Shown piece after piece: positions 32,565-41,095 of a stretch of 64,000 nt of DNA. The translations under genes were made by a program, and so were the position numbers. The stretch covers positions 124,001 to 188,000 of the forward strand of contig CAXXIB010000006.1 in assembly GCA_963675925.2 (NCBI GenBank), given 5' to 3'. This stretch comes from CAXXOK01 sp963675925 (GTDB lineage Bacteria; Bacillota; Clostridia; Christensenellales; Aristaeellaceae). Every line of letters begins with the position of its first letter. The stretch's first letter is position 1. Below the pieces are notes generated by a model. That model saw only the letters and a program-made list of their open reading frames with translations, made no database searches and had not been told where the DNA came from.

Positions 32565-35500
32565 ATGCCCCCTAGCGAGCAGCAAAGGAAACGGCCGACC
32601 AAGGATTACGCACCACGCAAGCGTAAATCTCAACTATTGTCCATCCTGCCGCTCATCGTGTTGTTTGTTGCGCTTCTGGCGCTGATGTATGTCATCTTCC
32701 CCAAGCAGGCGGGCCGCCAGATTGGCGCAACAGCCTACGAAGGACTGGTCATCAGCGAGGTTATGTCAGCCAACTCCACCGCTGTACCTGATGAAAACGG
32801 AGAGTTTTCGGACTGGGTGGAGATATATAATGGCACCGGCGCGGACCTGGACCTGGAAGGTGTGATGATTACCAACCGCAGCGACCGCATTACATTCCCG
32901 TTCCCGCCCTATATGCTGAAAGCAGGCGAATTCGTTATCGTGTTTGCCACCAACAGCTATCAGCTGGACCCCGCTTTGCCATTCCACGGAAAGTTTAAAA
33001 TCTCGTCCGTAGGGGAGACGCTCTATCTCTACGATCCGGACTTGTATTTGATTGATCAGCTGGCTGTGCCGACCATGGTTGCCGATCAGAGCTATGCGCT
33101 GACGGGTATTACCCAGGACGGCAACAGGGTGTATGAGATTACGGACTTCTACAGCCCCGGCTTCATCAACAGCGAGGAAGGCTTTCTGGCATACCGCGCT
33201 AACAATGCCCGCGAAACCGGTGCGTTGATTATCAACGAGATTTCCCCCGACCCCAAAGTGGGCATCCCGGATGATGAGGGCGAGATTGTAGACTGGATCG
33301 AGCTGTATAATGCAACCGACCAAACCATGTCGCTGGCAGGGTACTATTTAAGCGACAAAGAAAACAAACCGTTGAAATGGAAGTTCCCGTCCAACGCCGC
33401 CGTCTCGCCGCATGGGTATTACCTTATCTATTGCTCCGGCAAGGATAAAATGCAGCAAAACGGCATACCGCATACGAACTTCTCCATCAGCGCAGAGCGT
33501 GAAACCATTGTGTTAAGCGACAGCGCAGGCCGATTGATCGACAGGGTCACCGTTGAAAACGTACCGGTTGACTATTCTGTGGGTCTGGATAAGAATGGAG
33601 TCTGGACCCTCTTCCAGCAGGCAACCCCCGGTAACCCCAACACACCGGACGGGCAAAGCAAGGTGGATCAGTTGATCCGCGCGTTTAACCCCACGGGCGT
33701 GTTTATTACCGAAGTGATGACATCCAACAGCAGTGCGCCCATCGGCGTGACGGGTTTGACAGCCGACTATATCGAGCTGTACAACGCGTCCGCCGATGCG
33801 GTCGACCTTTCTAGCTATGGCTTAAGCGACAACCTTGGCAGACCTCGCAAATGGCAATTTCCTCAGGGCGCGATGATCGAACCCGGCGAGTACAAAGTAA
33901 TTATCTGCGACAGCCAACCCGAGCTTTCAAGCTACTATCAGTTTCATACCAATTTCAGCCTTGCGAAAACCGCCACCTCCGTGGTTTCTTTTTGTGATCC
34001 AAGCGGAAAGGTGCTGGACAGAGTTCCGGTTCCTTCCGATTTACCCACCGATGACAGTTACGGCCGCTCGCAAGGATATGCGGGCTTTTACTACTATTCC
34101 ACACCGACACCCGCTGCCGCAAACGGGCAGGGGTATTATGGCTACGTAAGCAGTCCGTCGTTTTCACAAAACGGCGGTGAATATACAGGCACCGTTGAGC
34201 TAACCATCAACATTCCGGCCAATACAAGCGTTTACTACACCACCGATGGTTCTACGCCGACCACCAATGCCACACCGTACTCACCCGGCGAGGTGCTTTC
34301 GTTTAACCGCGTTACGCCGCTCAGGGTCCGCGCGTTCGACCCAACCGGCTTGCTGCAACCCAGCCAGGTGATTACGCAAACCTATATGGTGAACGTGTAC
34401 CACACCTTTCCAATCGTTAGCATTGTCACAGATCCGGATGAGCTATGGAACCCCGAAACCGGTATGCTGACAATCGGCGAAAATGTGGATAAATCAGGCG
34501 GCATTCCCTTTAAAAACACTGTGTATCGAAGAGTGAAAGAAGACTTGCCCGCCAAACCCGGCTATGTGGAGTATTTTACTAAGGACGGCACACAGCTGAT
34601 CTCCCAGGGAATGCAGTTTAAGCTGCAAGGTGCTTACAGCCTGGATATGCCGCAGAAAACATTCAAGATTAAAGCTACGCCAGCCTATGGCGAGAAGTAT
34701 TTCGACGCAAAATTGTTTGATGACCTAGAGTTTACCCAATACAAAGGATTTGTCGTTCGTAATAGCGGTAACGACAGTGTGTGGACGCGCCTGAATGATT
34801 CTTTACAGAGCCAGTTAATCAAAGACTTTAATGAACAGGCAGAAGTACCTTCGACGGTTATCTATCAGGCGTGGCAACCAGTGGTGGTCTATCTGAATGG
34901 CCAGTACTGGGGTCACTATAATATGCGTGAACGCGCAGATCGATATTTTGTTGCTCAGCACGAGGGATATTCTTTGGACATGGCGGATCAGATGGATATC
35001 GTACAGGCAAGTATTTCGCTGGTGTACGGATCGAAGGACGGTTATTCCGACATGATTAAAAAAGTGAAGAAAATGTCTCCCGGCACCAATCCGGATGATT
35101 TACAGTATATACTGGATAATATTGATATCGACAATTATTTCGATTATATGGCGTTTGAAATGTTCTTTGGTAACTCAGACAACGGTAATATCCGCTATTA
35201 CCGTATGCATATGGACGGCGCGAAATGGAAATGGATCTTCTATGATGCGGATTACGGCTTGTTTAAATCCGGGTTTGACAGCCCCACGTCATACTTGCGA
35301 GAAAGTGGTGCCGGCCAGCAGAGAATCAACAATACGCTGATTGTAAAATTGATGGAAAACGCCGAAATGCGGGAGAAATTCCTTAGGCGCTTGGGCGAGA
35401 TATTCCAATACTTTACTACGGAGAAGATGACCGAGAAGCTCAACGAAATGGCGGCGATACTGGAACCGGAGATGACGCTCCATTTCTCCAGATGGGCGGA

Positions 35501-35735
35501 GGAAAATGACCGTGCCATCAACTTTGATTCGCCGTTGACGCCGGAAGGTGCAATGCGCTACTGGTATGAACGCCTCGATTTTACGCGCAATGTCATCAAG
35601 AAACGGCCAACCTATTTCTATGAAATGGTACAGGAACGCTTTGAGCTGTCCAACGATACGATGCTGGATTACTTCGGGCCCAAACCTCCGCTGCCGGACG
35701 ACGCTAACGTAACCGAAGGCAAGAAGTGGGGTTAA
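32565..35735 (+). CDS. Surface CotH-kinase protein with lamin-tail domains
   Basis: A 1056-residue membrane-anchored extracellular protein. A basic cytoplasmic N-terminus and one membrane segment (about 24-45) are followed by three lamin-tail domains (about 60-165, 220-335, 385-495), each opening with ISEVMSAN-, INEIS- or ITEVMTSN-type strands and a (D/E)WIELYN-type core. A chitobiase-like domain comes next (YYTTDGSTPTT, about 560). The CotH kinase domain fills about 640-1010, with NMRERADRYFV and the metal Asp region YDADYGLF. CotH of Bacillus is an atypical protein kinase of spore coat proteins. AAGGAGG precedes ATG 32565. DUF4956 and VTC genes follow. Confidence 0.9.
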   Translation: MPPSEQQRKRPTKDYAPRKRKSQLLSILPLIVLFVALLALMYVIFPKQAGRQIGATAYEGLVISEVMSANSTAVPDENGEFSDWVEIYNGTGADLDLEGVMITNRSDRITFPFPPYMLKAGEFVIVFATNSYQLDPALPFHGKFKISSVGETLYLYDPDLYLIDQLAVPTMVADQSYALTGITQDGNRVYEITDFYSPGFINSEEGFLAYRANNARETGALIINEISPDPKVGIPDDEGEIVDWIELYNATDQTMSLAGYYLSDKENKPLKWKFPSNAAVSPHGYYLIYCSGKDKMQQNGIPHTNFSISAERETIVLSDSAGRLIDRVTVENVPVDYSVGLDKNGVWTLFQQATPGNPNTPDGQSKVDQLIRAFNPTGVFITEVMTSNSSAPIGVTGLTADYIELYNASADAVDLSSYGLSDNLGRPRKWQFPQGAMIEPGEYKVIICDSQPELSSYYQFHTNFSLAKTATSVVSFCDPSGKVLDRVPVPSDLPTDDSYGRSQGYAGFYYYSTPTPAAANGQGYYGYVSSPSFSQNGGEYTGTVELTINIPANTSVYYTTDGSTPTTNATPYSPGEVLSFNRVTPLRVRAFDPTGLLQPSQVITQTYMVNVYHTFPIVSIVTDPDELWNPETGMLTIGENVDKSGGIPFKNTVYRRVKEDLPAKPGYVEYFTKDGTQLISQGMQFKLQGAYSLDMPQKTFKIKATPAYGEKYFDAKLFDDLEFTQYKGFVVRNSGNDSVWTRLNDSLQSQLIKDFNEQAEVPSTVIYQAWQPVVVYLNGQYWGHYNMRERADRYFVAQHEGYSLDMADQMDIVQASISLVYGSKDGYSDMIKKVKKMSPGTNPDDLQYILDNIDIDNYFDYMAFEMFFGNSDNGNIRYYRMHMDGAKWKWIFYDADYGLFKSGFDSPTSYLRESGAGQQRINNTLIVKLMENAEMREKFLRRLGEIFQYFTTEKMTEKLNEMAAILEPEMTLHFSRWAEENDRAINFDSPLTPEGAMRYWYERLDFTRNVIKKRPTYFYEMVQERFELSNDTMLDYFGPKPPLPDDANVTEGKKWG

Positions 35736-35745
35736 GCATACAAGG

Positions 35746-35774
35746 TTGACATGCCACCGGTATCGAACTATGAT
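35746..35774 (+). promoter_or_regulatory. Promoter of the DUF4956-VTC operon
   Basis: Consensus TTGACA at 35746-35751 and TATGAT at 35769-35774 with exactly 17 bases between, in the 73-base gap after the CotH gene. The downstream genes can therefore be expressed without the CotH protein. Confidence 0.75.
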
Positions 35775-35808
35775 ACTAGGCAATTGATTTCAAGAAGGAG
35801 AATACGCC

Positions 35809-36504
35809 ATGATTTCATCTCTTATGCAGCTGACCAGCATTACGGATATCGTCAGCAATACAGGTCTGGCAGCACAGTTTAAGGATATCGTGCCCGGCGA
35901 TTTGTTCCTGGCGCTGGGGCTGGGGTTCGTGATTGGTATGATCATTGCAATCGTCTATCGTAAAACCTATCGGGGTGTGCTCTATAGCCCGACGTTTGCC
36001 ATCACGCTGATTATGCTCACGCTGATTACCACCCCGGTGGTTATGGTCATCAAGGGCGATATCGCGCTTTCCATGGGTATGGTCGGCGCACTGTCCATTG
36101 TGCGTTTCCGTACCGCCGTGAAAGACCCGATGGATACGGCCTATATGTTCTGGGCGCTGACGATGGGCATCCTGCTGGGCGCGCAGCTGTACCTGGTGGC
36201 GCTGATTACGGTGCTGTGCATCAGCGTGCTGATGTTTGTGCTGTCGTTTATCAAGTTCAACAACCCCAACTCCTACCTGCTGGTCATCCATTATGATGAG
36301 TACGCAGAGCAGGCCATTAAAACGGGGCTTAGCCTGTCTTCCAAGAACTTTAAGCTGCGCTCCAAGTCCCTGACCCGGGCTGGTGCCGAGATGACCTACG
36401 AAGTGCGCCTGAGTGACCGGCACGAGATTGTCACCCGCATGCTTGATATCGAAGGCGTGCACGATGCGACGTTGGTTGCCTGCCAAAGCGATGTAGGGGT
36501 GTAA
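35809..36504 (+). CDS. DUF4956 membrane protein
   Basis: Integral membrane protein of 231 residues. Hydrophobic segments lie at about 31-50, 63-82, 110-126 and 128-148. A conserved amphipathic loop (GALSIVRFRTAVKDP) lies between the second and third. A soluble C-terminal domain follows (about 155-231). That domain has an alternating strand-helix pattern like ferredoxin/ACT folds. DUF4956 genes are often found beside VTC-type polymerases. No experiment assigns its role to my knowledge. By position it could anchor the polymerase or pass its product across the membrane, as the membrane part of the yeast VTC complex does; that is inference. Confidence 0.85.
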   Translation: MISSLMQLTSITDIVSNTGLAAQFKDIVPGDLFLALGLGFVIGMIIAIVYRKTYRGVLYSPTFAITLIMLTLITTPVVMVIKGDIALSMGMVGALSIVRFRTAVKDPMDTAYMFWALTMGILLGAQLYLVALITVLCISVLMFVLSFIKFNNPNSYLLVIHYDEYAEQAIKTGLSLSSKNFKLRSKSLTRAGAEMTYEVRLSDRHEIVTRMLDIEGVHDATLVACQSDVGV

Positions 36505-36552
36505 GGGATAATCCCGTTTGCTTGGTACTTGGTTGAGAGGAGATAAACACAC

Positions 36553-37263
36553 TTGGCTGTTGCGCTGCCACTGCGGCATGAAATGAAATTCTATATCAAC
36601 CAGATGGAGTACAATCTCCTGTCGCGTGCCATCGACCGCGTATTGTTTCGCGACCCCAACGGCGACCCGGAGCACAATGAGTATCATATCCGTTCGCTGT
36701 ACTTTGATACCTATAACAACCAGGCGTTGCTGGACAAGATTAATGGTGTGCGTGACCGCGATAAATATCGCCTGCGCATATACAATATGTCGGACGAACT
36801 GATCCGCATGGAGTGCAAATCCAAAATCGGCAACCTGATTTCCAAACGTGCCATTTCCATTCCCAGAACCCTGGCCGAGCAGCTGATAGCAGGCGACCCG
36901 ACGGGGCTGGAGAGAACGCGTTCGGGCTTATTGCAGGATATGTTCCGGGAGATGACACTCAACCTATTACACCCCGTGGTGATTGTCGACTATGTGCGGG
37001 AGGCGTACCTGTACCCGGTCGACGAGGTCCGCGTAACCTTTGACAAGCAACTGCGCACCGGGGTAAACTCCACGGAGTTGTTCAATCCCTTTGTGCCAAC
37101 GGTGCCGCCGATTGGTGACGAGCGTATCATTTTGGAGATCAAGTACGACCGGTCGCTACCACCATTTATCCGCGACCTGCTGTGTACCTATGTGCGAAGT
37201 GCGCAAAACAGTGCGATCTCTAAATATTGTATTTGCAGACGATTTGAAGAGTTGGAGTATTAA
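36553..37263 (+). CDS. VTC-domain polyphosphate polymerase-like protein
   Basis: A soluble VTC domain, the triphosphate-tunnel-metalloenzyme fold that in yeast Vtc4 makes polyphosphate from ATP. The tunnel's basic and acidic residues are seen in order: RHEMKFYI at the N-terminus, RDKYRLRIYN, RMECKSK, and IILEIKYDRSLP near residue 195. It has 236 residues with no SPX or membrane domain. The start is TTG 36553 with a GAGAGGAGA site; the next ATG would remove the essential RxExK segment. It follows DUF4956 in the same operon. Polyphosphate as product is predicted from fold only. Confidence 0.88.
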   Translation: MAVALPLRHEMKFYINQMEYNLLSRAIDRVLFRDPNGDPEHNEYHIRSLYFDTYNNQALLDKINGVRDRDKYRLRIYNMSDELIRMECKSKIGNLISKRAISIPRTLAEQLIAGDPTGLERTRSGLLQDMFREMTLNLLHPVVIVDYVREAYLYPVDEVRVTFDKQLRTGVNSTELFNPFVPTVPPIGDERIILEIKYDRSLPPFIRDLLCTYVRSAQNSAISKYCICRRFEELEY

Positions 37264-37264
37264 C

Positions 37265-37999
37265 ATGCGTTTTACGAAATGGATACAAAAAACAGCTGCT
37301 GCCGCTGTAGCGGTTGTTTTACTGTGCAGCGGGATGAGCGCTGCCATAGCCCAGCAGGAAGCCAGAGACGCGTTTATCGACGATATTATCAACTTGGCGG
37401 AAACGTTGTATGACAAAGCAAACAATCGCCTGCAACGTGCGCAGTATGCCGGCGATATTTATGTTTGCAAGAACTTCACTGTGTATTTATTCACGCAAAC
37501 AGCGCAGGTCTACCGCATGGCTTCCTATCCAGATGTACCGCTGATCATTCCCAACAATCTTCCGCCGGATGAATGCGTGGACTTCGCCTATGGTCAGGTG
37601 TGGGAGGAAGTACCCGCCTCGCAGGGGAACCCATTTGTTGTCGCGGCCGAGTTTCGTTATGATTCCAGCGTGTCCAAGGCTGAAAACGAGCAAATCGCCC
37701 GCGAGTTTATGATGCAGGTAGAACGCGGTGACTATTTCCAAATGTCAGCAGACTATTATTATGGTGTCGGCGCGCATAGCCTTGTTTTTATTGAAAATTA
37801 TGACCCTGAATTTCAAACCGTACGCTGGACGGATTCCAACATGAAGGGTGAAAAGCGCGATGGCGTGCGCTATGGAAAGGTACAGTTTGAGGCTGAGAAG
37901 GATATCGACTGGTTCGTGGAAGCCTTTTGTCATCCCAAGCGCGGGGCGACGCTGTACCGCCTGCGGGATGATATCATCTTCGCAGCGGGGCAAGACTGA
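37265..37999 (+). CDS. Secreted papain-like (NlpC/CHAP-type) protein
   Basis: From ATG 37265, right after the VTC stop, 244 residues. A signal peptide (basic start, hydrophobic 10-21, cleavage after AIA near residue 29) marks it as exported. No named family is certain. Cys68 in GDIYVCKNFT, a GDYFQM segment and His171 in GAHSLVFI are followed by Asp190/Asn192 in RWTDSNM. This is the order and spacing of a papain-like catalytic site as in NlpC/P60 or CHAP cell-wall hydrolases. It closes the CotH-DUF4956-VTC cluster. The start has no strong ribosome binding site, so it may be coupled to the upstream stop. Confidence 0.72.
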   Translation: MRFTKWIQKTAAAAVAVVLLCSGMSAAIAQQEARDAFIDDIINLAETLYDKANNRLQRAQYAGDIYVCKNFTVYLFTQTAQVYRMASYPDVPLIIPNNLPPDECVDFAYGQVWEEVPASQGNPFVVAAEFRYDSSVSKAENEQIAREFMMQVERGDYFQMSADYYYGVGAHSLVFIENYDPEFQTVRWTDSNMKGEKRDGVRYGKVQFEAEKDIDWFVEAFCHPKRGATLYRLRDDIIFAAGQD

Positions 38000-38008
38000 T
38001 CTTATTTC

Positions 38009-38058
38009 GTATTTCACCGAATACCGTTCACTTTTTGGCGCGAATACCGATGAAATAC
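38009..38058 (+). repeat. Nested repeats upstream of upp
   Basis: GTATTTCA (38009-38016) and TGAAATAC (38051-38058) form an inverted repeat. Inside it CGAATACCG occurs twice as a direct repeat (38018-38026 and 38041-38049), 23 bases apart. It lies before the upp promoter and may be an operator or the 3' end structure of the preceding gene. Confidence 0.4.
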
Positions 38059-38080
38059 AAAATTGACCTGGGATATCGTA

Positions 38081-38109
38081 TTGCCAAGCGTTTTTATATG
38101 GGGTAGAAT
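38081..38109 (+). promoter_or_regulatory. Promoter of the upp-ATPase operon
   Basis: TTGCCA at 38081-38086 and TAGAAT at 38104-38109 with 17-base spacing, 60 bases before the upp start. No other promoter is seen before the V-ATPase genes. Confidence 0.65.
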
Positions 38110-38169
38110 AGATGGGTATAAGTTGAAAACCTTGTATCGTCTGCCAAAATGTTTAAAGGGGGACATACC

Positions 38170-38799
38170 TTGGGCAAAATCCACATCTTTGATCATCCGC
38201 TGATTCAGCATAAGCTGGCTATCATGCGCGATAAAAATACCGGCGCGAAGGAATTTCGCGAATTGCTAGAAGAAATTTCCATGCTGATGGTGTTTGAGGT
38301 TACGCGCGGCTTACCCACTGAGGAAGTGGACGTGGAAACCCCGATCTGCCAGATGAAAACCAAAATGCTCTCCGGACACAAAATCGGCATTATTCCCATT
38401 TTGCGCGCTGGTCTTGGCATGGTGGAAGGCATTTTAAAGTTGATTCCCACGGCACGTGTCGGCCATATCGGCCTGTACCGCGACCCGGATACCCTGCAAC
38501 CGGTTGAATATTACTGCAAATTGCCTGTGGACAGCGAAGAACGGGAGCTGTTTATACTGGATCCCATGCTGGCAACAGGCGGCAGTGCATCGGCCGCCAT
38601 TACGTTTTTAAAACAGCGCAACTGCAAAAACATCCACCTGGTTTGCCTGATTGCCGCCCCCGAGGGCATTGAGCGTATTCAGAAAGACCACGACGATGTT
38701 GATGTATTTATTGCCGCCTGTGACGATCACCTGAACGATCACGGATATATCGTACCCGGCCTGGGCGACGCAGGTGACAGGCTTTTCGGCACGAAATAA
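38170..38799 (+). CDS. upp: Uracil phosphoribosyltransferase
   Basis: Makes UMP from uracil and PRPP in pyrimidine salvage. TTG 38170, eight bases after AAAGGGGG, gives 209 residues, the length of the B. subtilis enzyme. HIFDHPLIQHKLA at the start, ILRAGLGMVEG, the PRPP loop FILDPMLATGGSA and the GDAGDRLFGTK end are all conserved. It lies 23 bases before the V-ATPase operon. In Bacillus upp lies directly upstream of the F-type ATP synthase operon, so the linkage is kept here with a different ATPase. Confidence 0.96.
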   Translation: MGKIHIFDHPLIQHKLAIMRDKNTGAKEFRELLEEISMLMVFEVTRGLPTEEVDVETPICQMKTKMLSGHKIGIIPILRAGLGMVEGILKLIPTARVGHIGLYRDPDTLQPVEYYCKLPVDSEERELFILDPMLATGGSASAAITFLKQRNCKNIHLVCLIAAPEGIERIQKDHDDVDVFIAACDDHLNDHGYIVPGLGDAGDRLFGTK

Positions 38800-38822
38800 C
38801 GGCCCATCGCAAAGGAGTAACT

Positions 38823-39146
38823 ATGGCACAAGAACTGTTTCTTTCGGTACAGCAGGCGGAGGAGAATGCAGACCAAACCCTGCAAGCCGCCCAGCAGCAA
38901 GCGCGCGATCTGATTAAAGAAACCGAGGCGCAAATCAAAGCGGAGGACCGCAAGGCTTCGCTTGAAAACCGGACACAGTATCAAACCATTCTTGACAACA
39001 AGCGCAAGGATGTCGAAAAGAGCATAGAGGACAAAGGTCCGCAGGTAAAGGCCTCCCAAGAGGAAAGCCTTGCCTCTGCGCGTAAAAACCTGGATAAAGC
39101 AGCGGAAATGATTTTTGAAAGGATCTGGAGCAATGGCGATCGTTGA
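38823..39146 (+). CDS. V-type ATPase peripheral stalk subunit (G/H, NtpF-like)
   Basis: A 107-residue, almost wholly coiled-coil protein rich in Ala, Gln, Lys and Glu. It pairs with subunit E to form the peripheral stalk that holds the catalytic head still. Its assignment rests on this composition and on its first place in the operon, which in order H/G-I-K-E-C-F-A-B-D matches the Enterococcus ntp operon. Sequence is weakly conserved in this subunit, so the name is by context. An AAAGGAG site precedes ATG 38823. Confidence 0.82.
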   Translation: MAQELFLSVQQAEENADQTLQAAQQQARDLIKETEAQIKAEDRKASLENRTQYQTILDNKRKDVEKSIEDKGPQVKASQEESLASARKNLDKAAEMIFERIWSNGDR

Positions 39147-41049
39147 GATGAAGCATGTGGACATGCTTGCGCTTCAGCGTGACAAGCATGCACTGCTGCG
39201 CGCCTTGCAGAAACTGCAAAGCTTCCAGATCACCCAACAGGAAACGGGCGAAAAAACCTTTAGTCCTGCGCAGGTGGAGGCCGAACTCCCCTCTGTTGAG
39301 GAGACGCTTACGCGCATTGAATGGGCGATTGCAAAGCTGCATCGCTATGATACGGTCAAACAGCCGTTTTTAAGCGATAAGCCGACCATTGGCGAGCAGG
39401 AGGCCGAGGAAACGCTGCAGGAGCTTCCGGCGGCACTGCAGACCATTCACAAGCTGGAACGCTACGAGCGCAAAGCCGGCGATTTGCGCGGCCAGTCCGC
39501 AAGGATTGACGCGGCAATGGAGCAGCTTACGCCTTGGCAGACCTTGCAAGTGCCCCTGCATACGGTGCGTGATACCAAAACCACTCAGCAAATGATTGGC
39601 ACCGTGCAAAAAGAAGCGCTGGACAGCTGGCTGGCCGAAGGCGAGATTCCGGACCTGTGCTATTTGCAGGAGGTTTCCCAGCAGCGTGACCAGGCCTATA
39701 TTTACATTGTTATGCACAAATCCTGCAAGGATACTGTGTTACCTAAGCTCAAAGAGCTGGGCTTTGCGCAGATCAACCTGCGGGACATGTACGAAACAGC
39801 CGCCGAGCGGATGGAAGCGCTGAACAAAGAACAGGCTGATATTGAACAGCAACGCGCGGAGATCAACACGCAGATTCAAACGCTGGCACAGCACATGGAT
39901 ACGCTGCGTAAGCTGTATGATCTGCTTGCGTCCAAGCGTGATCGCCTGCAAGCCGCCAAGCAGCTGACAGAATCGGATAAAACCTTCTTCCTGCAAGGCT
40001 GGATTCCCGCCCCGATGATGCATAAAGCGGAAGAAGCGCTGAAAAAAGTATCGTCAACCGTCGCACTGGATTTCTACGATCCCCTGGAGGGGGAGGAACC
40101 CCCGGTGCTGCTGCACAACCCTAAGATTTCCGCGCCGTTTGAGTCCATCGTATCGGGCTTCGCCCTGCCCAAGTTCGGCAGTTTCGACCCGACCACCATC
40201 ATGATGCCTTTCTTCGTCAACTTTATGGGCATGATGATCTCGGACGCAGGCTATGGCCTGATGATGGCGCTGCTGATTCCGATTCTGATCTTTATACGTA
40301 AACCCGCCCCCGGCACCCGCAGAATGCTGTGGATTCTGATGGCCGCGGGTATCGCGTCGCTGTTCTGGGGCGCGATGTACAACTCATGGTTTGGCTTTGC
40401 GCCGTTCCCATCGGTGTTCGACCCGGTACGAAACGCCATGCCGGTGATGATCGTCTGTATCGCGCTGGGTGCAGTGCACCTGTTTACGGGGCTGTTCGTC
40501 GGCGCGTATGTGAACATCCGCGAAAAAAAGGTGATGGACGCCGTATACGACCAGCTCAGCTGGGCGCTGATCATGGTCGGTCTGGGCCTGATGCTCATTC
40601 TGGGCTCGGCTATCGGACAGTGGATGGCGATTGCCGGTGCACTGATTGTAATTTACTCCGCCGGACGGCATAAGAGTAATAACCCGTTCAAACGGCTGAT
40701 CAGCGGCCTGGGCGCGATGTATGGTATTACCGGCTGGATCAGCGATCTGCTCAGCTACATGCGCCTGTTTGGTATGGGCCTTGCAACGGGCGTAATCGGC
40801 ATGGTTATCAACATTCTGATCGGCATGGTCATGCAATCGGGCATCTTCGGCATCATTATCGGTGCAGTATTGTTTGTGGGCGGACATCTGTTCAACGCCG
40901 CCATCAATACACTGGGTGCGTATGTGCACAGCTGCCGCCTGCAATACATCGAATTCTTTTCCAAGTTCTACGAAGACGGCGGCAAACCATTTATGCCGCT
41001 GTCAGAAACCTCTCGGTATGTTTACGTTCGGGACGCGCAAAAGTCCTGA
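39133..41049 (+). CDS. ntpI: V-type ATPase subunit I (a subunit)
   Basis: The membrane stator subunit that provides the ion path next to the proteolipid ring. It has 638 residues: a long cytoplasmic helical half (to about 330) and about seven to eight membrane segments. The conserved MRLFGMGLATGVIGMVIN segment with the essential helix Arg and GHLFNAAINTLGAYVHSCRLQYIEFFSKFY near the end mark it. ATG 39133 with GGAG before it is chosen over an in-frame start six codons earlier; it overlaps the preceding gene by 14 bases. Confidence 0.93.
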   Translation: MAIVEMKHVDMLALQRDKHALLRALQKLQSFQITQQETGEKTFSPAQVEAELPSVEETLTRIEWAIAKLHRYDTVKQPFLSDKPTIGEQEAEETLQELPAALQTIHKLERYERKAGDLRGQSARIDAAMEQLTPWQTLQVPLHTVRDTKTTQQMIGTVQKEALDSWLAEGEIPDLCYLQEVSQQRDQAYIYIVMHKSCKDTVLPKLKELGFAQINLRDMYETAAERMEALNKEQADIEQQRAEINTQIQTLAQHMDTLRKLYDLLASKRDRLQAAKQLTESDKTFFLQGWIPAPMMHKAEEALKKVSSTVALDFYDPLEGEEPPVLLHNPKISAPFESIVSGFALPKFGSFDPTTIMMPFFVNFMGMMISDAGYGLMMALLIPILIFIRKPAPGTRRMLWILMAAGIASLFWGAMYNSWFGFAPFPSVFDPVRNAMPVMIVCIALGAVHLFTGLFVGAYVNIREKKVMDAVYDQLSWALIMVGLGLMLILGSAIGQWMAIAGALIVIYSAGRHKSNNPFKRLISGLGAMYGITGWISDLLSYMRLFGMGLATGVIGMVINILIGMVMQSGIFGIIIGAVLFVGGHLFNAAINTLGAYVHSCRLQYIEFFSKFYEDGGKPFMPLSETSRYVYVRDAQKS

Positions 41050-41095
41050 CGTGAAGATAAACACGACTTTCAACACACGGTAGGAGGAAACCAAT

